The notes: a model not told the origin generated them from the sequence alone. A DNA stretch of 64,000 nt from Calditrichia bacterium (GCA_028284445.1 JANQRS010000061.1:248001-312000), one strand, 5' to 3'. Shown: positions 32,434 through 41,402, numbered from the stretch's first letter. Numbers and translations are program-made.

Positions 32434-34281
32434 TTATGTCAGGAGAATATTGCCGTCGCCCTGAGGCCGTAAATGGTCTCGGAAGTTATCTGCAATACGG
32501 CGCACTGCGGCTTCAATCTCGTCTGCCCGGCAGTTCGCAGGCAGTGGATCGCCAAAGCAGATGGTAATTTTGTTGCGGAATCCTCGCGGACGTTTCCAAA
32601 ACAATTTCCCGCGTTCGAAGCTAAAAATACTTCCCCAGGCATTGTGGATATAGACCGGGATGATCGGGCAGCTTAAACCCTGCAGAATGGTTTCACAACC
32701 CCGTTTGAAGGGATTCAATTCGCCGTCGCGGGTAACCTTGCCTTCCGGGAAGATGCAAACCGTATGATCTTCCGCCAATTCCTGCCGTGCGCGATCCAGA
32801 CTTGCTGCAACTTCCTCCCGCGGTGAACGCGGACTGATCGGAATTGCCTTCATTAGCCGGAAGAATCGGTTGGCGAAGGGGAGTTCATAATACTCCTTCA
32901 ACATTACGAAGCGAATGAAGCGCTGCATGGTCGCGTTGACCAAGAGCGAATCAATATATGTCACGTGGTTTGGTGTGAGGAGTGCCGGACCTGACTGCGG
33001 AATATGCTCTTCGCCACGCACTTCGACTTTATAAAAGGTGTGGACCATTAGCCAGCCAAGGAAGCGGAAGAAGTATTCCGGAATGATGGCGCATATGATT
33101 GTAACCACCGCCAGGGTAACAAATCCCATAGTGATAAAAATGACTTCCGGGGCAAGGGCCAGTTCCACCGCCAGCAGGCGATGCAAAAAGGTGCCGCAGA
33201 CCAGGGCAATGCCATTCATGATGCCGGCGCTGGCGAGCACGCGTCCCTTTTCACCATCCTTGGAATATGCCTGCAAAAAGGCATACAGCGGCACGTAATA
33301 AAGCCCTCCGCACATCCCGGCAAATAATAGAATAGCGGCGGTCCAGCCATAACTTGCGGTGCTAAACCAAAGGGCAATTCCCGATATGGCCAGACCGATG
33401 CCGCCAAGCGGCACCAGACCTAGCTCGACCTTTTTACCGGACCAGCGATTGGCCAGCATTGAACCGGCAGCAACCCCGATACCGATAAAGGCCGGCAGTA
33501 GGGAAAGCAAAACGCTGCTGCCGTCGGTGCCAAGCATATTTCTACCAAATATCAGGATGTTTGTTTGAAAAATCAGACCGATCATCCAAAAATAGCTATT
33601 GGCCATTGCTGCCAGGAATAATGATTTTTGTTTACGCAAGAAACCAAGATCACGAAAAATGGCAGATACCGGATTCCAGGGAAAAGGATTGTCCGTGCCA
33701 CTCGGCCGGGTTGGGCTAATGTAGCGAACGCTGATTGCGCCGACAATTGCAATGGCTATAGCATAAATCGCCAGGATGACACCACTTTGACCATGCCAGG
33801 AAAATAGTAGTCCGGTTATGGCGGTTCCGAGAATAATCGAAACGAAGGTTGTCATACCCACCCAGCTATTGGCCGCCGTGATTGACTCGTGTTTACAGGT
33901 CTCCGGGATATAGCCATATTTGGCCGGTCCAAAGAAGGCGCTCTGCGTGGACATCAGGAAAAGCACAGCCAGCATCCAAGGCAGGCTGCTCAGGTAGAAG
34001 GCAAAAAGCCCAAGCAGCATAACGCCTACTTCAGCATATTTCACATAACGAATCACGCTTGACTTGGCAAAGCGGTCAGCGACGTAGCCGGCCCAGGGAC
34101 CGAAGATCACAAACGGAATTGTGAATACCATATTGGCCTGGGAAATAATCCCTTCGGCATGTTGGCTAACCATCACCTGAAGTACGGTGAGCTGCAGAAG
34201 CATCTTAAAGAAGTTGTCGTTGAATGCCCCCAGACTCTGGGCAAAAAGAAAGATTGAGAATTTTTTCGGCAGCTGTTTCAT
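32434..34281 (-). CDS. MFS transporter-1-acylglycerol-3-phosphate acyltransferase fusion (LplT-PlsC type)
   Basis: A 615-residue fusion. Residues 1-400 carry about twelve TM helices of an MFS transporter similar to the lysophospholipid flippase LplT; residues 425-600 are a PlsC domain with NHVTYIDSLL (HX4D) and FPEGKVTRDGELN. In E. coli LplT and Aas are separate and Aas also has an acyl-ACP synthetase domain; here the synthetase domain is missing. The protein probably flips and re-acylates lysophospholipids, drawing acyl groups from elsewhere. A GGAAGGA ribosome site precedes the ATG. Confidence 0.9.
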   Translation of the reverse strand: MKQLPKKFSIFLFAQSLGAFNDNFFKMLLQLTVLQVMVSQHAEGIISQANMVFTIPFVIFGPWAGYVADRFAKSSVIRYVKYAEVGVMLLGLFAFYLSSLPWMLAVLFLMSTQSAFFGPAKYGYIPETCKHESITAANSWVGMTTFVSIILGTAITGLLFSWHGQSGVILAIYAIAIAIVGAISVRYISPTRPSGTDNPFPWNPVSAIFRDLGFLRKQKSLFLAAMANSYFWMIGLIFQTNILIFGRNMLGTDGSSVLLSLLPAFIGIGVAAGSMLANRWSGKKVELGLVPLGGIGLAISGIALWFSTASYGWTAAILLFAGMCGGLYYVPLYAFLQAYSKDGEKGRVLASAGIMNGIALVCGTFLHRLLAVELALAPEVIFITMGFVTLAVVTIICAIIPEYFFRFLGWLMVHTFYKVEVRGEEHIPQSGPALLTPNHVTYIDSLLVNATMQRFIRFVMLKEYYELPFANRFFRLMKAIPISPRSPREEVAASLDRARQELAEDHTVCIFPEGKVTRDGELNPFKRGCETILQGLSCPIIPVYIHNAWGSIFSFERGKLFWKRPRGFRNKITICFGDPLPANCRADEIEAAVRRIADNFRDHLRPQGDGNILLT

Positions 34282-34459
34282 TGTTTTATCCTTCCATGAT
34301 TTTTGTTGCTACCAGGGATAAAACAATGTTTGTGCCAGAATGTTTGTAGGTGTTTTAAGATTTTGTTTATATTTGATTTATAAATTTGTGTTCCGGGTTG
34401 CCATTGCCCGGATGGCGTTTAAAGAATTCGACGCCTGTATTCTTTTGTATACGCTAAGT

Positions 34460-35620
34460 TCACCAGCCTTCAGGCTTAATGATCAACTTTTGTGCTTTGA
34501 TCGCATAGTTCAGTCTTGCCGCCTTGAAATCGGCGCCGACTTTCCCCGGATCAAAATTTAACTGCAGGTTACCGCGTGGCCAGTTCGGCGGAAGCCTGAC
34601 TTCGATAATATCTGTCCGGCTGAATGTCAGGTCTTGCTGATATTGAGTGGTGCTCTCGGACAATTTTTTGCCCGATGCATCGTACAATTGGTAGCTTAAT
34701 TCAACCGCCAGTTGCATATAATATTCGCTCTCTTCTTTGCCGACCGGGAAGAGCCTGCCGGTCAGGCTTGAGCGCACGACGACTGGTTCAACCGTCATTG
34801 GCGGCTCATATTTGCGTTCATCGATTTCAAACTGAAAAGCTTTTCCGGTATTCAATCCTCTATGCGTTTTAAGAATACCATTTGAGTTTTCATATCTTAT
34901 CGCAAATGGGAACTTGCCGGGTATAACTGTACGATTTCCAGATGGTTGTTCAAGAAACAGATTGGTTTTTGCCTCCGCCAATCTCGCACTGATATGCCGA
35001 AAGTCGACAGTCACATAGTAAATGGCCTCTTCGCTTTTGCCGACGAAGATTTTGGTGCGTTGATCATCGCTAATGCTTTTCTGATTTTGATATACCTTTG
35101 GTAATCCCAGGAATCGATGTGATTTGAGTTCGGATGTTGTTAGCACGAAGTTTCGAATTTCAATTCTTGGCACCTCCGCTGGTATCTTTTGCTTGTTTAG
35201 CAATATGCGTTGCTCAATGGCCACTGTGGCGAATTGATATTCAACGGCTTCGTCGAATACCGGCCTTGCAACAATGACATATGTCTTGTCGGCGATTTCT
35301 CGTTCTTCTCGCTGCGCAACTTCAAAGCCGTGGGTTTCCCTGATAAAACGATCGACTGAGCGTTCCAGATCGTATGTTGCCGGAGAAGTTCCCGTAATAA
35401 GGGTAACGGATCCGCTCTTTGCGTGAAATTGGATTTGTGCCGAACAATTAAGGTTAAGACGAGAAGAACTGCTGGCTATACCGGTGGTGGTAATTTTGCC
35501 GTTTTGTAAATCCATTTTGTGGGCAGCCAGTTCGAGGTTGTAATGCTCTGCTTGTGCAAAGTTTTGCAAATTCACTAGAATTAGCGCGAAGAAGAGTAGT
35601 TGTCTGGCTAGCGATTTCAT
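34460..35620 (-). CDS. Secreted hypothetical protein in a sigma-factor operon
   Basis: A 386-residue protein with a signal peptide (residues 1-25, LQNFAQAEH). The mature part looks beta-rich with no enzyme motif; segments such as TVEPVVVRSSLTGRLFPVGK and the ending AIKAQKLIIKPEGW are unassigned. The start has a very strong ribosome site (AAGGAGG). It follows the anti-sigma-like gene by 28 bases and is the third gene of the sigma/anti-sigma/secreted operon, so it may be the sensor or the target of that system. Function unknown. Confidence 0.75.
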   Translation of the reverse strand: MKSLARQLLFFALILVNLQNFAQAEHYNLELAAHKMDLQNGKITTTGIASSSSRLNLNCSAQIQFHAKSGSVTLITGTSPATYDLERSVDRFIRETHGFEVAQREEREIADKTYVIVARPVFDEAVEYQFATVAIEQRILLNKQKIPAEVPRIEIRNFVLTTSELKSHRFLGLPKVYQNQKSISDDQRTKIFVGKSEEAIYYVTVDFRHISARLAEAKTNLFLEQPSGNRTVIPGKFPFAIRYENSNGILKTHRGLNTGKAFQFEIDERKYEPPMTVEPVVVRSSLTGRLFPVGKEESEYYMQLAVELSYQLYDASGKKLSESTTQYQQDLTFSRTDIIEVRLPPNWPRGNLQLNFDPGKVGADFKAARLNYAIKAQKLIIKPEGW

Positions 35621-35648
35621 GTTTCCTCCTTCCCTTGTGAGGATATTG

Positions 35649-35975
35649 CTATTCTATAATGACAATTTTGGTTGCTTTAAATTGGTCGGAATCTGTTACG
35701 ATCTCGATGACTTTCGTTGGTCGGAACTCCTCAGCCGGATCTGGCTGTGAAATCATGATGATGCTGGATACGATCAGGGTCACCAGGATAGATGCAACGG
35801 CAAGCTTGGCGAAGATTCGCCGGGTTTGCTGCCGGCCAGCTGGCAGTAACTGTTCCGGTAACGATTGAATGATGCGCTCGCGCAGTTTCTCATCCGCTTT
35901 GATCTGCCGATCCTTCTCGAGCGCAGCTTTTAATAATTTTTCAATTTGTTTTCGTTCATGTGGATTAAGACTCAT
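35649..35975 (-). CDS. Single-pass membrane protein, putative anti-sigma factor
   Basis: About 108 residues from ATG 35975: a charged cytoplasmic part (MSLNPHERKQIEKLLKAALE), a hydrophobic segment (about residues 60-78, VASILVTLIVSSIIMI) and a short extracytoplasmic tail. It overlaps the ECF sigma gene upstream by 11 bases. The topology and coupling are typical of ECF anti-sigma factors, though it lacks the zinc-binding HxxxCxxC motif. The frame opens earlier at 36041, but the ATG at 35975 starts with the more natural N-terminus. Confidence 0.7.
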   Translation of the reverse strand: MSLNPHERKQIEKLLKAALEKDRQIKADEKLRERIIQSLPEQLLPAGRQQTRRIFAKLAVASILVTLIVSSIIMISQPDPAEEFRPTKVIEIVTDSDQFKATKIVIIE

Positions 35976-36531
35976 GGCGGATGTCCGTTGCTTGGCTTTC
36001 CGGATACAGGACGTATTTGCGCACTCGCCGCAAGGCTTCATTTAGCCTGGATTTAACCGTACCTCCCGGTATCTCAAGAATGTTAGCGATATCGCGAATG
36101 CTAAATTCTTCCTGGTAGTGAAGAATAAGAACAGTTCTGTATTTGTCTGGTAGTTGGTTTATGTAGTTATAGACAGTTTTGATCAGGTCCCGGTTTTCCA
36201 ACGCTGATTCATCGGAACTAACGGCTACTCTATCTGCCTCATCGGAATTGGAAAAGGACAATTGCTTGCGCCGTGTAGTATCCAAATAAAGTCGGTAGGC
36301 GATTCGGCAAAGCCAGGTTGATAAACGGCTACGTCCTGAAAATTGTTTGATTTTTTGCCAACATTTAACAAAGCATTCCTGAGTGAGGTCTTCGGCTTGT
36401 TGCTGGTTGCCGCACAATTTCAACAAAAAGCGGTAGACCAGTGAATAATTTGTATCGATGATTTGTCTGAGCGCCTGTCTATCATTTCGCTTGGCGCGAT
36501 AGATCAATAATTTTTCAGATACAAACCACAC
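35965..36531 (-). CDS. RNA polymerase sigma factor, ECF family
   Basis: A 188-residue ECF sigma factor with region 2 (AEDLTQECFVKCWQKIKQF, then STWLCRIAYRLYLDTTRR) and region 4 (LPDKYRTVLILHYQEEFSI then GTVKSRLNEALRRVRKY). The GTG start at 36531 is the first in frame. It heads a three-gene operon with the anti-sigma-like and secreted proteins, as autoregulated ECF systems do. It is clearly different from the ECF factor at 2510-3214, which has a Trp-rich linker. Confidence 0.93.
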   Translation of the reverse strand: MWFVSEKLLIYRAKRNDRQALRQIIDTNYSLVYRFLLKLCGNQQQAEDLTQECFVKCWQKIKQFSGRSRLSTWLCRIAYRLYLDTTRRKQLSFSNSDEADRVAVSSDESALENRDLIKTVYNYINQLPDKYRTVLILHYQEEFSIRDIANILEIPGGTVKSRLNEALRRVRKYVLYPESQATDIRHES

Positions 36532-36601
36532 GTGTATTCCCGCTTTCCTGGATTTAGCTGTTAGACGGGGATTTGTGCCATGTTGTTCGGTAGGGGGGAT
36601 T

Positions 36602-37585
36602 TTATTTACCGCTCAGGAACTCCACGCCATTCTGCGGTCTATCATCCACTTCAAGCCGGAAGACATCCGGTCGTGAGTAGTGGCCGTTTGTATCAAGAAA
36701 GAGGTGGCCTTCAGGAATAATTGCCGGATCGATATCTGCGTAGATAATGCCGGCCTGGTCATACATCGGCTCTGATAAGTATGAAACATCGGGTGCGATG
36801 ACGGCGCTTCCCCCTCGCAGCAATAGCTCATTGTCTTCAACGGGGATCTCTTCTACGAGGGTCGCAGCTTCATCCCCGCCTGCGTGCGATGTGATACCGT
36901 CCAGTGCCTCTTGCTTACTCAACATGCAGCCGGCAGCGACGACGAAGCACTGCCCTTCGAAAGCATAGTGACGGCTGGCAATCTGGTGCAGGCCTTTCAC
37001 CATTGGCCATTGCGCAATATGAACTGTTTCATGCTTGGCATGCATGGCTGCCCGGGCAAGGGGCATCCAGTGTTCCCAGCAAATCAAACCGCTCAACTTT
37101 CCGAAATCCGTGTCAAGCACCGGTAAAGTGCTGCCGTCGCCGCGGCCCCAAACAAGGCGCTCGGTGTAGGTCGGCATTAACTTGCGATGTGGGAGTACTG
37201 TATTCCCATCATTGGAAATAAAGAGCATGGTGTTATATAAAGTGCCGCCAAGTCGTTCATGCATGCCCATGACGACATGGACGTTGAGCTGTCCGGCGAG
37301 TTCGATAAGCGCTTTGATTTCCGGGGCGTCCAATTGTGGAGAATTCTCGGCAAGCAGACGAAACAATGCTTTTGCCGGCGGATGATCCCAGATTCCGGCA
37401 TTTGGCGCATAATCGAGCCATACCGGGTATCCCGGCAGCCAGGTTTCCGGAAAGACAATCAACCCGGCGCCATGCCCGGCAGCTTCTTTAATGAAGGCCT
37501 TTGCCTTCTCAATACTGCTTGCCAGGTTCATATAGGTAGGAGGATGTTGTATAATTGCAACTTTGACTTCTTTTGGGGTTGTCAT
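36602..37585 (-). CDS. Nitrilase (carbon-nitrogen hydrolase family)
   Basis: A 327-residue nitrilase-superfamily enzyme. The catalytic Glu is in VFPETWLPGYPVW, the Lys in LPHRKLMPTYTERLVWG and the Cys in SGLICWEHWMPLARAAM. The CWEH form is typical of true nitrilases (branch 1), which hydrolyse nitriles to acids and ammonia. The ATG 37585 overlaps the previous stop (TGATG); a GTG one codon earlier is also in frame. It is the last gene of the operon with the exported PLP enzyme, but is itself cytoplasmic. The natural substrate is unknown. Confidence 0.92.
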   Translation of the reverse strand: MTTPKEVKVAIIQHPPTYMNLASSIEKAKAFIKEAAGHGAGLIVFPETWLPGYPVWLDYAPNAGIWDHPPAKALFRLLAENSPQLDAPEIKALIELAGQLNVHVVMGMHERLGGTLYNTMLFISNDGNTVLPHRKLMPTYTERLVWGRGDGSTLPVLDTDFGKLSGLICWEHWMPLARAAMHAKHETVHIAQWPMVKGLHQIASRHYAFEGQCFVVAAGCMLSKQEALDGITSHAGGDEAATLVEEIPVEDNELLLRGGSAVIAPDVSYLSEPMYDQAGIIYADIDPAIIPEGHLFLDTNGHYSRPDVFRLEVDDRPQNGVEFLSGK

Positions 37586-38757
37586 CACTTCTGCTCACCT
37601 CTCCTTGGCCCGGACATCGGCAGTTCGGCATCCAGTGCCCGGCCTATTCTCGACCAGCGGGTGCTGCGAACGGGCCCGGTCATGGAGCGGGAGAACCCGA
37701 TGAGACCGGCTTTGGCAGAGACATGCGATACCGGAACAAATCCGGAATGACGGCTATCAGAACTATTATCGCGATTATCGCCGATGACGAATATGCTACC
37801 TTCGGGCACCGTCACCTTGCGGTAATTTTCGCGCCATTCCGTTTCGCGAACCGTATGTTGAATGATGTACGTTATCGAATCACCGAGAAGCACTTCGCTG
37901 CGCTCGATGTTGCGCATTTCAGCCTTGTCGAAGAATTTGGCAATGATCTGCTGTTTACCTTCGGGTTCCCCATCAACAAATACCTGGCCCTGGGTGATTT
38001 CCACTGACTGACCGGCTGTGGCGATACACCGGCGAATATTGTCTCCACGCGTGGCCGGAAGGAATTTGAGCACGACCATATCGCCACGCTGCGGTTCGTA
38101 ATCATAGATGCCAAATTGATCTACGAGGATGAATTCGCCATCAAGAATAGTTGGCTTCATCGCCGGGGAAGTGATTCGGTGGACGTTGACAAAGAAGCTG
38201 AAGCTGAATAGCAATAGCGGAACCAGGCAAACGCTAATCAAGAGGGTTGAAAAAGTGGTGATCTGCTCGCCCTTGCGTTGCGGACGAATGCGGATTACAT
38301 AGGAACCGGCAAGCATGTCGTGCACAGTCTGTTTATTCTGCGTGAAGGCACAAATTACGTGACCGAGTCCCAGCGGGATGGTATCCAATACAAATCCAAT
38401 GGCGCGCAAGGCGCTTTCCGAGATACGTATCGGCTTTATCTGGCTGTTAATCACGACCAGGCCAAACACCCGTTTGCCGACTGTTTGTCTGCCGTCAGCA
38501 TTCAGGTAGATGTAATAGTAAACAATCCCAATCAGGTAGAGGGGGAGGAGGAAAAAGAAAAACAGGGCCAGGTAATTTCCGGTAGCCAGAAAGGGACGCA
38601 TGAGTGTTAGCATTACAAAGTTGACCAATGCCACTACGGATAGCACCAGTGAAGCATCCATTGCCGTACTTGCCCAGCGAATCCAGAAATTTGCGTGTTC
38701 CAGCTTATCGGCCGGCGTTAGCAGTTGTTCTCGTTGCTTGGGTTCAGTCGCCGCCAT
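37585..38757 (-). CDS. RDD-domain and signal-peptidase-I-like fusion, catalytic residues replaced
   Basis: About 390 residues. Residues 20-155 form an RDD membrane domain (FWIRWASTAMDASLV with Arg27 and Asp34; three TM helices). Residues 165-390 are S26 signal-peptidase-like: RITSPAMKPTILDGEFILVD, RGDMVVLKF, NIRRCIATAGQSVEI and GDNRDNSSDSRHSG. In active enzymes the nucleophile Ser directly precedes the Met of SMxPT and the Lys is in YIKR; here these are Ala199 and Arg242, so peptidase activity looks lost. Start ATG 38757 has GGAG; the frame opens at 38781 within the RidA gene. Neighbours suggest a membrane role tied to the exported PLP enzyme and RidA, but this is speculative. Confidence 0.85.
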   Translation of the reverse strand: MAATEPKQREQLLTPADKLEHANFWIRWASTAMDASLVLSVVALVNFVMLTLMRPFLATGNYLALFFFFLLPLYLIGIVYYYIYLNADGRQTVGKRVFGLVVINSQIKPIRISESALRAIGFVLDTIPLGLGHVICAFTQNKQTVHDMLAGSYVIRIRPQRKGEQITTFSTLLISVCLVPLLLFSFSFFVNVHRITSPAMKPTILDGEFILVDQFGIYDYEPQRGDMVVLKFLPATRGDNIRRCIATAGQSVEITQGQVFVDGEPEGKQQIIAKFFDKAEMRNIERSEVLLGDSITYIIQHTVRETEWRENYRKVTVPEGSIFVIGDNRDNSSDSRHSGFVPVSHVSAKAGLIGFSRSMTGPVRSTRWSRIGRALDAELPMSGPRRGEQK

Positions 38758-38758
38758 T

Positions 38759-39229
38759 CTAATCTCCGCTCTTGATAGCAACCATCATCATTTCCAGCAT
38801 GGCATCGCGTGGAATTCTGCTGACCTCCACCACGGCTCGCGCCGGCGGTTGATCACCGAGATAGTCTGCATAAATCGCGTTCATGGCGCCATAGTCGTTG
38901 AGATCCTTCAGGAAGACCTGCGTTTGAACAACATCTTCAAAGCCGTAGCCTGCTGCTTCCAGAACCGCTTGCAGGTTTTTTAATACCTGATGCGTCTGCG
39001 CCTCAATGCCGCCCTCTACCATTTTGCCGCTTTGCGGATCCAGGGGAATTTGCCCGGCCAGGTAGAGAAAATCGCCGTGGCGAATTGCTTGAGAATAGGG
39101 ACCGATGGCCGCGGGCGCTTTATCCGTTGAGATGACTTCTTTCTTGGCTGCCGGTCGCGAAGCAGGCGCCTCTGCGCAGCCCCAAGCCAATAGCAGCAGG
39201 CCGACGATGACAAAAAAAATGCGAATCAT
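38759..39229 (-). CDS. RidA family protein with lipoprotein signal
   Basis: A 156-residue RidA/YjgF-like protein. The N-terminus is a lipoprotein signal (LLLLAWGC, acylated Cys18), unusual because RidA is normally cytosolic. The RidA domain spans about residues 32-152 with AIGPYSQAIR (Tyr45), LAGQIPLDP, PPARAVVEV (Arg131, substrate carboxylate binder) and Glu146, so the enamine/imine deaminase site looks intact. Its start overlaps the stop of the PLP-enzyme gene by 1 base (TAATG). RidA clears reactive 2-aminoacrylate-type products of PLP enzymes, which fits the neighbour, here apparently outside the cytoplasm. Confidence 0.88.
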   Translation of the reverse strand: MIRIFFVIVGLLLLAWGCAEAPASRPAAKKEVISTDKAPAAIGPYSQAIRHGDFLYLAGQIPLDPQSGKMVEGGIEAQTHQVLKNLQAVLEAAGYGFEDVVQTQVFLKDLNDYGAMNAIYADYLGDQPPARAVVEVSRIPRDAMLEMMMVAIKSGD

Positions 39230-40527
39230 TAGCTTTTGGTTCCATGTTTGATGACGGATTCCATCGCTTCAGTAAAGCGATCGATTTCTTCGAGGGTGGT
39301 GTAGACGCTAGGTGAGACTCGAATGCCCGAGAATTGCTTGTGCTTGATTGGCGTGACGATAATTTTGTGATTGCGCCAAAGATGGATCGTTAGCTGGTCG
39401 CAGTCGATACCGTCTATTTCAACCGTGCTGATGCCATAGGACTGACCCGGTTGCAGACTGGTGTGCATGCGAATTCGATCATAAGGGACCAGGCGCTGTG
39501 CCCAGTAATCACGCAAATAGGCCAATCGCGCTGCCTTGCGAGCCAGACCGATACCTTCTGTAAAGGTGATCGCTTCAGCAATGGCCAGGTAGTTGGCGGC
39601 CGGATGGGTGCCGATTTCTTCAAATTTGCGAATATCATCATCCATGCTAATGTCGCCGGGTGTCATCGCCCAGAGATCTTTAATCATCGGTTTGCGTACG
39701 TAGAGCATGCCGGTGCCGTGAGGGGCGAAGAGCCACTTGTGCAGGCTGGTGGCGAAATAATCGCAATCCAGATCACCGTGATCAAAATCGAAGTGTGCAA
39801 AAGAATGGGCGCCGTCGACGATCGCCGGAATGCCGCGCTTGCGAGCCATTTGCACAATTTCCCTGACCGGAAGGATCTGACCGGTAATGTTGATCATGTG
39901 ACTGACCAGGATCAAGCGCGTTTTTGAGGTAATGTGTTTTTCGAAGAGGGAAACAATCTCTGCAGGATTTTCCGCTGGTATCGGCATGGAAAATTGCACC
40001 AGCTTGATGCCTTCGCGGCGCTCGCGCTGGCGGAAGGTGTTGATCATTCTAGGATAGTCCTGATCTGTCGTTAGCACCTCGTCACCGCGCTCCAAATCGA
40101 AGCCCATCTGGCAGATTTGCAAGCCTTCCGAGGCGTTGCGGGTGAGGGCGATTTCGTTCTTGTCGCAGCCAAACATGCGCGCCAGGCGCAACCTGACGCC
40201 TTCGCGTTGCGGTTCCAGGATTCGCCACATTGTATATGATGGCGCATTGTTGGAAAAGTCGAGGTGACGCTTCATCGCCGCCTGCACAAAAGCCGGCGAC
40301 GGGCTGACGCCGCCGTTGTTCAGGTTGATAATACTGCGGTCGACGGTAAATGCTTGCTGAATTTGGTTCCAGAATGATTCATCAGCAGCGGCTTCCGGTG
40401 GCGGGGCGTGATATCCGGCGATGGCTTCCAGCGCGCGATTTATGCCCAGTGGCTCAAGGGTGATCAAGGCAGCACCGGCCGGAACGGCCTTGCCGAGGGT
40501 CCCTAAAAAAGAACGGCGGCTATACAT
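39229..40527 (-). CDS. Tat-exported PLP enzyme, aminotransferase class V (isopenicillin N epimerase-like)
   Basis: A 432-residue enzyme with an N-terminal twin-arginine signal (SRRSFLGTLGKAV, Arg4-Arg5, then a hydrophobic stretch). The fold-type I domain has INLNNGGVSPSP, the Asp/His of IVDGAHSFAHFD (Asp238, His241) and the PLP lysine Lys264 in TSLHKWLFAPHGTG. Closest kinds are cysteine-desulfurase-like and CefD epimerase-like proteins. Export through Tat fits cofactor loading before translocation. It is the first gene of a coupled operon with RidA, the RDD-signal-peptidase-like protein and the nitrilase. The substrate is unknown. Confidence 0.9.
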   Translation of the reverse strand: MYSRRSFLGTLGKAVPAGAALITLEPLGINRALEAIAGYHAPPPEAAADESFWNQIQQAFTVDRSIINLNNGGVSPSPAFVQAAMKRHLDFSNNAPSYTMWRILEPQREGVRLRLARMFGCDKNEIALTRNASEGLQICQMGFDLERGDEVLTTDQDYPRMINTFRQRERREGIKLVQFSMPIPAENPAEIVSLFEKHITSKTRLILVSHMINITGQILPVREIVQMARKRGIPAIVDGAHSFAHFDFDHGDLDCDYFATSLHKWLFAPHGTGMLYVRKPMIKDLWAMTPGDISMDDDIRKFEEIGTHPAANYLAIAEAITFTEGIGLARKAARLAYLRDYWAQRLVPYDRIRMHTSLQPGQSYGISTVEIDGIDCDQLTIHLWRNHKIIVTPIKHKQFSGIRVSPSVYTTLEEIDRFTEAMESVIKHGTKS

Positions 40528-40638
40528 AATACCTCGTAATCAGGTGAGGTCAATTGGTGGCAATGTTGTTTGTTTTACTGAAGTTAGCCAAGTAAGGGGA
40601 GAAATGCAACCGTCGACTGGGGGATAGGGGAGGGATGA

Positions 40639-40690
40639 CAGTTGACCGTTGACCGTTGACCGTTGAACGATGAACGGACAACGGACAACG
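40639..40690. repeat. GTTGACC-type tandem repeat
   Basis: Copies of the heptamer GTTGACC (three in a row) and then GAACGATGAACGGACAACGGACAACG run between two minus-strand genes. Similar words occur at 13089-13120 and 29350-29405. Too short and unspaced for CRISPR. Confidence 0.75.
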
Positions 40691-40699
40691 CTCACTGCC

Positions 40700-41236
40700 T
40701 TACAACGCGTCGGAATTAAATCCTGTTAGAAACGTGACCCGCGATCCCTGTTTATTGCTTGAATAAATCACGTTCAGTGGGAAGTTAAATTCATCCGCCT
40801 CCATCGACACACCGGCGCCCAGTAGAAAGCCTATACCGGATGTTGAGAGACTGAGGCCCGCGCCGACTTCAAACCCTTTGCTTTGGCGCATCCCAAACAT
40901 GCCGTTGAGACTTGGGATCAAATTACCTCGCTCCAGGCCGCTAATCATCGGTAGAAGCTCGCCAAGTGCGGCGAAGCTACCGGACTCTGAATTCATTTTG
41001 AATTCGAATTGATAACCAATGTGAGTGATGATCGGTAAATTGCTGTTGGTCTTCGCCTTGATCTTCTGGGCGCCTTCCCCAAAGAAAATGGAAAGTCCGA
41101 CGCGCGGTCCGGAAAGTTGCAGGAACTTATCTTCACCGATTTTCTCAGCGGGATCCTGGCTTTCCTGGGCAAAGCCGCTGGCATCAAGACCAATTATCAG
41201 CATTGTTATGACCATAATTTTCTGAATCCATTTCAT
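40700..41236 (-). CDS. Secreted hypothetical protein, possible outer-membrane protein
   Basis: A 178-residue protein with a signal peptide (residues 1-23, ending at GFAQE). The rest is Gly/Ser-rich with alternating hydrophobic segments (GFEVGAGLSLSTSGIGFLLG, for example), as in small beta-barrels, but no barrel end signature is visible. It stands alone, with a repeat tract after it and a long untranslated stretch before it. Function unknown. Confidence 0.7.
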   Translation of the reverse strand: MKWIQKIMVITMLIIGLDASGFAQESQDPAEKIGEDKFLQLSGPRVGLSIFFGEGAQKIKAKTNSNLPIITHIGYQFEFKMNSESGSFAALGELLPMISGLERGNLIPSLNGMFGMRQSKGFEVGAGLSLSTSGIGFLLGAGVSMEADEFNFPLNVIYSSNKQGSRVTFLTGFNSDAL

Positions 41237-41334
41237 TTCTAACTCCTTTGATGGTTGTGAATTGGGATATATTGTTTTTTATCCCGGTTTTTGATATACT
41301 CACTCTGGGACAAAACAATCCTGATGCCAATTTC

Positions 41335-41363
41335 TTGAGTTTTTTTTAAGTATCTGATTTATA
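41335..41363 (+). promoter_or_regulatory. Candidate promoter of the amidohydrolase operon
   Basis: TTGAGT (41335-41340), 17 bases, TTTATA (41358-41363), giving a start near 41370 and a leader of about 130 bases before the ATG at 41500. Only a moderate consensus fit. Confidence 0.35.
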
Positions 41364-41402
41364 AAGTTTTACAGTTCTATTCTCAACGACCGTTCAAGGC
41401 GT

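Noticed and set aside
40639..40690. GTTGACC repeats as a CRISPR array
   Set aside because: Units are 7 bases and contiguous, with no spacers and no cas genes near.
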